Part shown: positions 59,901 through 64,000 of the stretch, one piece after another
How the letters are laid out: each line of letters opens with the position of its first letter
Position numbering within the stretch: position 1 is the first letter of the stretch
Assembly: GCA_036768485.1 (NCBI GenBank)
Contig: JAVLUZ010000154.1
Location: forward strand, 44,019,458 to 44,083,457
Origin: Mermis nigrescens
Taxonomy: Eukaryota > Nematoda > Enoplea > Mermithida > Mermithidae
Direction of reading: 5' to 3'
Length of the DNA: 64,000 nucleotides
Position numbers and translations under genes: made by a program
Notes under the pieces: model-generated
Database searches by the model: none
Told to the model about the DNA's origin: nothing
Seen by the model: the letters and a program-made list of their open reading frames with translations, nothing else

Positions 59901-62811
59901 TTTTGGCGTTTCTGACGATACTCTATCCTTCTAGAGCATGAAATAATGAGAAAAATTTCGAAAAAGTCGAATAAATTGACCAATATATCGCTTAAAACAT
60001 GAATATATGGCGCGAAGCGCCGAAAATTTGGCGATTTTGAGCAAATAGATAGCTAAAAACCCTTAAAAAGACACTTTTTCTACCAATTTTCAGGTAAGTT
60101 CAGGAAACTTTCGAAAAATCGCCAAATCTGGGGGGGGGTGAAAAATTTTTTGCGGGGGGGGGGGGGGGAAATGATTCTGTGGGAGTGAAACCCCCCCAAT
60201 CTCCCTCCCCAAGATCATGTATGGTCTTAGGTTGAAATTACACATAAAATTCGACTCAGTATGTTAAAATAACTCGTCTCACACAATTATAAATAATAAA
60301 GCGATTGCAATGTGCTGACTGAATCTCATAATTGACGCCATTTGCTTATGAATTTAATGCAACGCAGAGATAGAAGAGCCAATTTTATCTTCAAACGGCA
60401 GAAAACAGCGCAAAGTTGTTTAATAGTTCTTTTTTCTGCATAAAATCTTTATAAAACAGTAGAAATAGATGTAAAAGATACTTAAATCTGTGCAAAGATG
60501 CTTAAAGATAGATTTTGGAGTGTTTAATGCTAGCGCTTGGAGCTAAATACAGTGTAATTATGATATTTGGCGCGAAGCGCCTAAAATTTTTGAAATTTTG
60601 CTAAAAAACACTCAAAAAAGTGTTAAAATTACTATCACTTTGCCCCAAAAAGTCTTTATACATCGTAGAAAGATGGCTCCGGAAATCTTTGTACGAGCCT
60701 CAAAATCTTTGTCTCGTACAAAAAAAAAACAGTGATTCACACCATTTACTCGTTTTTGACTATATTTTGTTGAATTTTTTTTCATTTTTCGATGTTGTGC
60801 GGGACTTTGCAGTTTTAATGCTATAGAAAGGTAGAGCACATACCTGATCTCATGGGAGCTCGGGTGGGGGGGGGCTTTCAGCCCTTCCAGAAAAATCTTC
60901 ATCGGCCGAGCAATTTTTTCACCCTCCCCCCAGCTAGAATTCGCGATTTTTCGAGAGTTTCCGAAAATTTCAAAAAAATTTGTGTAAAAGGTGCTTTTCT
61001 AACGTTTTTAGCTATCTGCTTGCTCAAAAGTAACAATTTTGTTTCGGCGCTTCACCATATACTCGTGCTTTGACAATATTTTGTCCAATTTATCCGGCTT
61101 TTCTGATTTTTATAAATGTTCAAAATTCTTTAGAAAGATGGAGTATCCCCGGAAACGCCGAAAAACGACGTTTTTGACACGTACTTACCATTTTTAGCCC
61201 TAAAATGGGGACATACAAATTCAATCCCCGTCCTCGCCCCCCCCTCAGAATTTCGATGCTGTGCCCGTCTAATAGAGCATCGTGTGAAATTCTGACAATA
61301 ACAATGTTTTTAAAGCGTATTCAAAAAATTCCGGCCTCCCGGAATTCCCATGCTGGGCTTATATGGTCGCAGCTATTTCGAGGGAGGGCAGGCTTATTAA
61401 CCCTTCTGATATTCACCCTCATGGTACACGTTTTTCTTTCCCCAGTCCTCCCCGTCCCCGTCAGCTAAAAGCAGGGGCGGATTTAAGGGGGCGGGCGGTG
61501 GGCCGCTCCCCGATTGGCCAAAAATATTTGGCGAGATGAAGACTTGATATGTAATTTGCAATGATTTTTGGCCGTCAGTGACGATAATTTCTCAAATTTT
61601 TCCGGCGCTGCGCCGGATTATACGTATTAATGAAATTTCAACGACCGAAACAGCTATTCTAGCATAGTTTTCTCCTATTATTAATCAAAAATTTTCGATG
61701 TTTAGCGTGAAAAGTGGAAATCGAGCTTTTAAACGTCCATCCGCCCAAATTTCACAGATTTTCCGGCGCCTCGCGCCATAATTTTCGTTAAAGCCTAAGG
61801 AATTTATTGATTTTGTCGCCAAAATTGTCAAAAATTCTAGAATATTTCGAAAAATTATTGCGTCAAAAGACATTTTAAGTAAATTATACAATGTAAAATG
61901 CCGAAAAGAAGCTATTTCGCGCATTAGGAACAAGATTTAAGACCCATTTTTGAGTGTTGTTTATAACAGTTGGGCTACCGCTCCCCCTTAGAAAATCCTA
62001 GATCCGCAACTGGCTATAAGCTTGCTTTTTTGGGTCACCTCCATACATGATCTTGGGGGGTTGGGGGTTGTCACCCCCCCCCCCGCAGAATCATTTTTCA
62101 CCCCCCGCAAAAAATTTTTCACCCCCCTCCCCTAGAATTGGCGATTTTTCAAAAGTTTCCTAAACTTACCTGAAAATTGGTAGAAAAGTGTCTTTTTAAG
62201 GGTTTTTGGCTACCTATTTGCTCAAAATCGCCGGATTTTCGGCGCTTCGCGCCATATATTCATGTTTTAAGCGATATATTGGTCAATTTATTCGACTTTT
62301 TTCGAAATTTTTTTCATGATTTTATGCTCTAGAAGGATAGAGTATCGTCAGAAACGCCAAAAAACGATGTTTTTTTAACGCGTACCGGCCATTTGTAAGC
62401 CCAAAAAAGGCACTTTAGGTTTTCATTCCCCCCAGAATTCCCATACTGTGCATGTATGGTCACCTCCCAATTTTTCCCTTACGTCTTTGTATGTGGTGAG
62501 TTATCTTCAGAGCCGATAAGCTTAATGCTTCTTGGGTTCGATTGTTCGAATCGCGAGGCTTGGAGTCTTATCACCACAAGCTGTTTATGCGTTATACGGT
62601 CGTAGCGGCCGATTGTTTAACCTTGATTCCGGCCATCCTGCTGTATACACTGAAGTGTATAAAAGTTCAGGATTCGTTTTTTAAGGTCCGTTATTTATAT
62701 TAATTAAGAAATAATGCATGCATTCTTCGCTTACGGTTTTTTTAAGTACGAAATTTTGGCCACTTGGCTGCTTTATCCCGGTTTATTGCTCATCGATCAC
62801 GGCCATTTCCA
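39569..62811 (+). CDS. ALG6: ALG6 alpha-1,3-glucosyltransferase, 5 exons, 3' part outside window
   Basis: Composite of five exons: 39569-39689, 42434-42518, 48564-48653, 62511-62685 and 62747-62811 (121, 85, 90, 175 and 65 nt). Every junction is GT-AG and the phases (1, 2, 2, 0, 2) join into one frame of 178 codons. The family transfers the first glucose from dolichyl-phosphate-glucose to Man9GlcNAc2-PP-dolichol in the ER lumen, before N-glycosylation. Visible signatures in order: an N-terminal membrane segment (about residues 17-34), [13 protein letters not shown] with the acidic residue at 50 that matches the family's proposed catalytic Asp, [14 protein letters not shown] (80-93), [17 protein letters not shown] (113-129), a membrane helix (about 130-146) and [24 protein letters not shown] separates ALG6 from its paralogue ALG8, in which DYPP is followed by a different sequence. 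Eukaryotic ALG6 is about 500 residues, so roughly the last two thirds lie beyond 64000. No stop or frameshift is seen, so the gene looks intact here. Confidence 0.96.
40312..40737 (-). mobile_element. Family B-related MITE, copy B5 (ALG6 intron 1)
   Basis: Runs from CAGAGGTGTTCTTGAGG to CATGCTGTACACGTATG. Perfect 8-bp duplication GTGAGGAG at 40304-40311 and 40738-40745. The right part matches inverted family B; the left end differs. Confidence 0.88.
41279..41460 (+). mobile_element. Family D MITE, copy D1
   Basis: CAGGCACTTATCTGACCGTCC start and the full interior through CCCCATTCCCCCAG. The right ~10 bp are lost and no TSD is seen. Confidence 0.75.
41600..42383 (-). mobile_element. Family C element, long form C7, inverted remnant
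   Basis: Reads TTGGCCAATTAGGGGGGGC then AAATCCGCCCCTG at 42383, with long-form interior back to about 41600. Family D copy D2 is nested in it. The outer end is lost. It lies 50 bp from ALG6 exon 2. Confidence 0.65.
41941..42122 (-). mobile_element. Family D MITE, copy D2 (ALG6 intron 1)
   Basis: CAAGCACGTATTTGTGGGG to CAGCTACGTGCCTG, 182 bp. Flanks CGGAAGTA (41933-41940) and CGGAAATA (42123-42130), 7 of 8 bases. Confidence 0.9.
42434..42518 (+). CDS. ALG6: ALG6 exon 2 (catalytic luminal loop)
   Basis: The acceptor is ...caatttttag; the donor GTATGC splits a Trp codon as TG|G. The exon reads [16 protein letters not shown] then [12 protein letters not shown], the first luminal loop of ALG6. 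This loop carries the Asp that is the proposed general base in the yeast enzyme (residue 50 here). An inverted remnant of a family C element ends at about 42383, only 50 bp before the exon. Confidence 0.95.
43231..43349 (+). mobile_element. Family D MITE, copy D3, left-truncated
   Basis: GGCCCCAAAAAGGCCAAAAG to GAGATACGTGCCTG. The left third is absent. Confidence 0.75.
44081..44254 (+). mobile_element. Family D MITE, copy D4 (ALG6 intron 2)
   Basis: CAGGCACGTAGCTGGCCG to GAGATGCGTGCCTG, 174 bp. Flanks TTTACATA (44073-44080) and TTTATATA (44255-44262), 7 of 8 bases. Confidence 0.91.
44325..44506 (+). mobile_element. Family C MITE, copy C1 (ALG6 intron 2)
   Basis: CAGGGTGGATTTAGGGG to CATCCGCCACTG, 182 bp. 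Perfect 8-bp duplication ACTGAAAG at 44317-44324 and 44507-44514. Confidence 0.94.
45130..45319 (-). mobile_element. Family D MITE, copy D5 (ALG6 intron 2)
   Basis: CAGGCACGTATTTCGGGG to GAGCTACGTTCCTG, 190 bp. Perfect 8-bp duplication GCGACCAG at 45122-45129 and 45320-45327. Confidence 0.93.
47083..47236 (-). mobile_element. Family D MITE, copy D6 (ALG6 intron 2)
   Basis: CAGGCAGGTATCTCTGGGG to CAGCTACGCGCCTG, 154 bp. Perfect 8-bp duplication ATCATATT at 47075-47082 and 47237-47244. Confidence 0.94.
48017..48254 (-). mobile_element. Family C MITE, copy C2 (ALG6 intron 2)
   Basis: CAGTGGCGGATCCAGG to AAATCCGCCCCTG, 238 bp. It is inverted and contains extra repeats of GACTTGGGCC. Flanks GACGTTTT (48009-48016) and AACGTTTT (48255-48262), 7 of 8 bases. 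Confidence 0.9.
48564..48653 (+). CDS. ALG6: ALG6 exon 3 (DYPP motif)
   Basis: The acceptor is ...catgtttcag and the donor is a strong GTAAGT. It completes the split Trp and reads [18 protein letters not shown] followed by [12 protein letters not shown]. The NTT at residues 72-74 is a possible N-glycosylation sequon in the luminal loop, at the place where vertebrate ALG6 has an NSS. It ends after two bases of a Val codon, completed by exon 4. Confidence 0.96.
49306..49702. mobile_element. Short element nested in B6
   Basis: The ends CATACATGCACATAGGG and, reversed, CATAGGTGCACAAGC are imperfect inverted repeats. Flanks TTGGGAAC (49298-49305) and GTGGAAAC (49703-49710) agree at 6 of 8 bases. 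Confidence 0.6.
49733..51596. mobile_element. TA-target element nested in B6
   Basis: Inverted ends TAGTCATGGCCTCTAAAAA and TTTTTTAGAGGCCATGACTA, followed inward by ACCCA on both sides. TA lies on both sides (49731-49732 and 51597-51598), and removing the segment restores a normal family B end. A TA duplication fits Tc1/mariner-like elements, but no transposase is seen. The interior includes a (TAA)n run and several GGGTTTTTT runs. A frame at 49770-49991 shows no known domain. Confidence 0.72.
50855..50947. repeat. (TAA)n microsatellite
   Basis: About 30 uninterrupted TAA units in the TA-target element in ALG6 intron 3. Confidence 0.95.
52024..52192 (-). mobile_element. Family D MITE, copy D7 (ALG6 intron 3)
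   Basis: CAGGCACGTATCTCTAGGG to CAGCTACGTGCCTG, 169 bp. Flanks GGACCAGT (52016-52023) and GGATCAGT (52193-52200), 7 of 8 bases. Confidence 0.92.
52299..52493 (+). mobile_element. Family C MITE, copy C3 (ALG6 intron 3)
   Basis: CAGGGGCGGATTTAGGGG to GATACGCCACTG, 195 bp. Perfect 8-bp duplication TTTTGTAG at 52291-52298 and 52494-52501. Confidence 0.94.
52599..52788. repeat. Eight ~22-bp repeats, seven with CACGTG (ALG6 intron 3)
   Basis: Units read CGCACGTGAATGTGTGATCT and are separated by one to a few bases (TCC or TCCC), with one longer step containing CTAAT. Seven units keep the palindrome CACGTG; one has CACGTTA. Confidence 0.9.
54531..54929 (+). mobile_element. Family B MITE, copy B1
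   Basis: ACATACATGCACAGCATGGG to AAGATCACGTATG. Perfect 8-bp duplication GAGACTAG at 54523-54530 and 54930-54937. It contains the GCGAAGCGCCGAAAATTT hairpin motif near its centre. Confidence 0.92.
55888..56069 (-). mobile_element. Family C MITE, copy C4 (ALG6 intron 3)
   Basis: CAGTGGCGGATCCAGG to AAATCCGTTCCTG, 182 bp, inverted. Perfect 8-bp duplication GCCCCATA at 55880-55887 and 56070-56077. Confidence 0.94.
56467..56884 (-). mobile_element. Family B MITE, copy B2
   Basis: Inverted copy, CATACATGATCTTGGG to TTGTGCATGTATG, 418 bp. Perfect 8-bp duplication ATTGGTAC at 56459-56466 and 56885-56892. Confidence 0.94.
57211..57465 (-). mobile_element. Family A MITE, copy A5 (ALG6 intron 3)
   Basis: CACACCTGGCGTGGGG to GCTGCCCAAATATG. 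Flanks GGGAGGAC (57203-57210) and GGGCGGAC (57466-57473), 7 of 8 bases. Confidence 0.87.
58045..58315 (-). mobile_element. Family A MITE, copy A6 (ALG6 intron 3)
   Basis: CATACCCGGGCGTAAGG to GCCGCCCACTCTATG. Flanks GCTGGGCT (58037-58044) and GTTGGGCT (58316-58323), 7 of 8 bases. Confidence 0.86.
59806..60223 (+). mobile_element. Family B MITE, copy B3
   Basis: CATACATGCACAGCATGGG to CCAAGATCATGTATG, 418 bp. Perfect 8-bp duplication GTCTTAGG at 59798-59805 and 60224-60231. The element is about 90% similar by eye to inverted B2. Confidence 0.94.
61472..62012 (+). mobile_element. Family C element, long form C5 (ALG6 intron 3)
   Basis: CAGGGGCGGATTTAAGGG to AGATCCGCAACTG, 541 bp. Flanks GCTAAAAG (61464-61471) and GCTATAAG (62013-62020), 7 of 8 bases. 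The extra interior, absent from the 182-bp forms, carries two GGCGC hairpin-like motifs. Confidence 0.88.
62042..62458 (-). mobile_element. Family B MITE, copy B4, 52 bp before ALG6 exon 4
   Basis: Inverted copy, CATACATGATCTTGGGG to TGTGCATGTATG, 417 bp. Perfect 8-bp duplication GTCACCTC at 62034-62041 and 62459-62466. Only 52 bp separate it from the exon 4 acceptor, so it sits within the branch-point neighbourhood of that intron. Confidence 0.94.
62511..62685 (+). CDS. ALG6: ALG6 exon 4
   Basis: The acceptor is ...ttatcttcag; the first A completes the Val codon. It reads [18 protein letters not shown], then [18 protein letters not shown], then a hydrophobic helix ending LLYTLKCIK, and closes at phase 0 before GTCCGT. 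The SRG.ES..HKLFMR block is diagnostic of ALG6. The preceding intron is about 13.9 kb. A 417-bp MITE ends 52 bp upstream of the acceptor. Confidence 0.95.
62747..62811 (+). CDS. ALG6: ALG6 exon 5
   Basis: Reads YEILATW followed by [14 protein letters not shown] and two bases of a Gln codon, before the donor GTAATT. It matches the ALG6 block LLYPGL.LIDYGHFQ. It follows exon 4 after a 61-bp intron (62686-62746) with acceptor ...tttttttaag. No exon 6 with the right phase (one base, then a Tyr-Asn-like start) was found before the window ends. Confidence 0.93.
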
Positions 62812-63839
62812 GTAATTTACGTTTTTTTGTTTACAGTTCTCGTGTCGGTAGCTCGCTCGTTAGGTTGTTTGGCTGGATGCCAAAATTATGTCTTTAATTT
62901 TTTCAACGATTTAAGGATATTTGATCTTTTAATTTAAACAACGATTGAATATGCTTCGCGTTTTGTTTGATAAAATGGCGCCGCCGACGTATCCTCGTTA
63001 GCCTAAATTTTAAGGATGGCCCGCCCGGTTTTCCCGTTATCTCGAGCACGTTCCGCTTAGTGGAATCGTGATATATATTTGTTTAGATTTGCTTTTCATC
63101 GGAACATGAATGTGACGGGCTTTTGGAAATGAATGCCGGTTCTTTTTTTCGGGCAAAGGGGTGAATGACCCCTCATTTTTTGCCAAAAAATGGCAAAAAA
63201 GCATGTAAAAATAGCAAAAAATAAAATTTCTCCCGAAATTTCGAGGATGTCAAAATTTTTTTGACTTTGGTGTGATAGATGGACTTGGTTCACGTATGAT
63301 TTCGTAATTATTCAAAAAACTTGATGCCACAGCGAAATAGCAGTTGCTGATAAAGCTGCTTACTTTTAATATTACAGCGTATCCTTAAATAAATTACCCA
63401 TCGATTTGCGACATCTCCTCCTGACATGCACCGCATTGGGATTCTAGGGGAGTTTAAATTTTAGAGTGCCATTTTGGGCTCAAAAATTGTAAATACTCGT
63501 CGAAAAAATTTCGGAATAATCTGAAAAAATTTAGATTAATTGTACGAAACCTGATCAAAAAACGAGCATTTAGCGTGAAGCGCTGAAAATTTGATGCTTT
63601 TGAGCAAGTAGAGAGCTAAATGCGGTTGAAAAAGTATCTTCCTATGAAGTTTTGGAAAAAGTCACGAATTCTAGGGGAATGATTTTAGGGAGGGGGTGAA
63701 AATTTCTCTGTGAGGGGTCACCAGGGTGAAATCCCGAAATGGGGACCAATAAATTAATTTGTATATTATTATTATTAGCCGAAACCATCTTTTGTACGAG
63801 CTTCTTTGTGCATGTACAAAGATTTTTGTACCTATATAT

Positions 63840-64000
63840 ATAACATAAATATGTTTTTAAACATACACGTTTTAACTTACTACCAGGGTGTGACCTGTAT
63901 ATAGTGTATATAAAACATATATAAAAAACTATATATAGTAAAACTATATATAAAATATAGTAAATATATATAGTCAAACTATATATAAAACTATATATAA
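63840..64000. repeat. TATATA-rich repeat at window end
   Basis: Irregular ACTATATATAAAA units run off the window edge, in ALG6 intron 5. Confidence 0.85.

Larger units (their letters stand above)
39690..62510 (+). other. ALG6 introns 1-3
   Basis: Intron 1 is 39690-42433, intron 2 is 42519-48563 and intron 3 is 48654-62510. They contain no further host coding sequence that I can recognise. They hold the MITEs listed separately, GC-rich hairpin motifs, AT-rich stretches (58330-58510) and simple repeats. Stretches with no recognised element include about 42690-43230, 43360-44070, 44520-45120, 45330-46100, 47240-48010, 52800-53330, 56890-57200 and 60240-60610. Confidence 0.8.

Noticed and set aside
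62846..62940. Possible ALG6 exon 6 after ...tttgtttacag
   Set aside because: The phase from exon 5 gives His instead of the expected Gln, and the following residues do not match the ALG6 block after GHFQ.

Overview
The window is a stretch of invertebrate-like animal nuclear genome. It holds spliced coding sequence with GT-AG introns, CR1/Jockey-type LINE sequence, hAT and Mutator-like DNA elements, microsatellites and no dense bacterial-style ORFs. The species cannot be named from the sequence. Apart from one host gene, almost everything recognisable is mobile DNA, much of it datable by exact target-site duplications (TSDs).

The one host gene is ALG6, the ER dolichyl-pyrophosphate-Man9GlcNAc2 alpha-1,3-glucosyltransferase of family GT57. 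It lies on the + strand with exons at 39569-39689, 42434-42518, 48564-48653, 62511-62685 and 62747-62811. All splice phases agree, the five exons read as about 178 continuous codons, and the gene runs off the right edge. Its introns (2.7, 6.0, 13.9 and 0.06 kb) are filled with short inverted-terminal-repeat elements.

Left third (1-14.5 kb): a 10.5 kb foldback palindrome (1079-11544) has a perfect 10-bp TSD and arms built of nested tandem repeats. It carries a dead LINE (1621-3900) and a hAT relic (4505-5727, perfect 8-bp TSD, empty site preserved in the opposite arm). A second foldback element (11749-14518) follows, begins with the same terminal motif GGCGTGGGTAAAA, and carries a Mutator-like MITE with a perfect 9-bp TSD.

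Middle (14.5-39 kb): GC-rich minisatellites, hAT-type MITEs, a miniature LTR element (25403-25918) inside a ~350-bp tandem satellite, a deep nest of DNA elements (27287-33584), a third foldback-like structure (33.7-35.5 kb), and two strong hairpins just upstream of ALG6 (36591-36823 and 37090-37159).

Right half (39-64 kb): ALG6 exons among at least four families (A-D below) of 8-bp-TSD elements, a triple nest at 48912-51600, an array of CACGTG-bearing repeats at 52599-52788, and many copies of a GGCGCGAAGCGCC hairpin motif shared by otherwise different elements.
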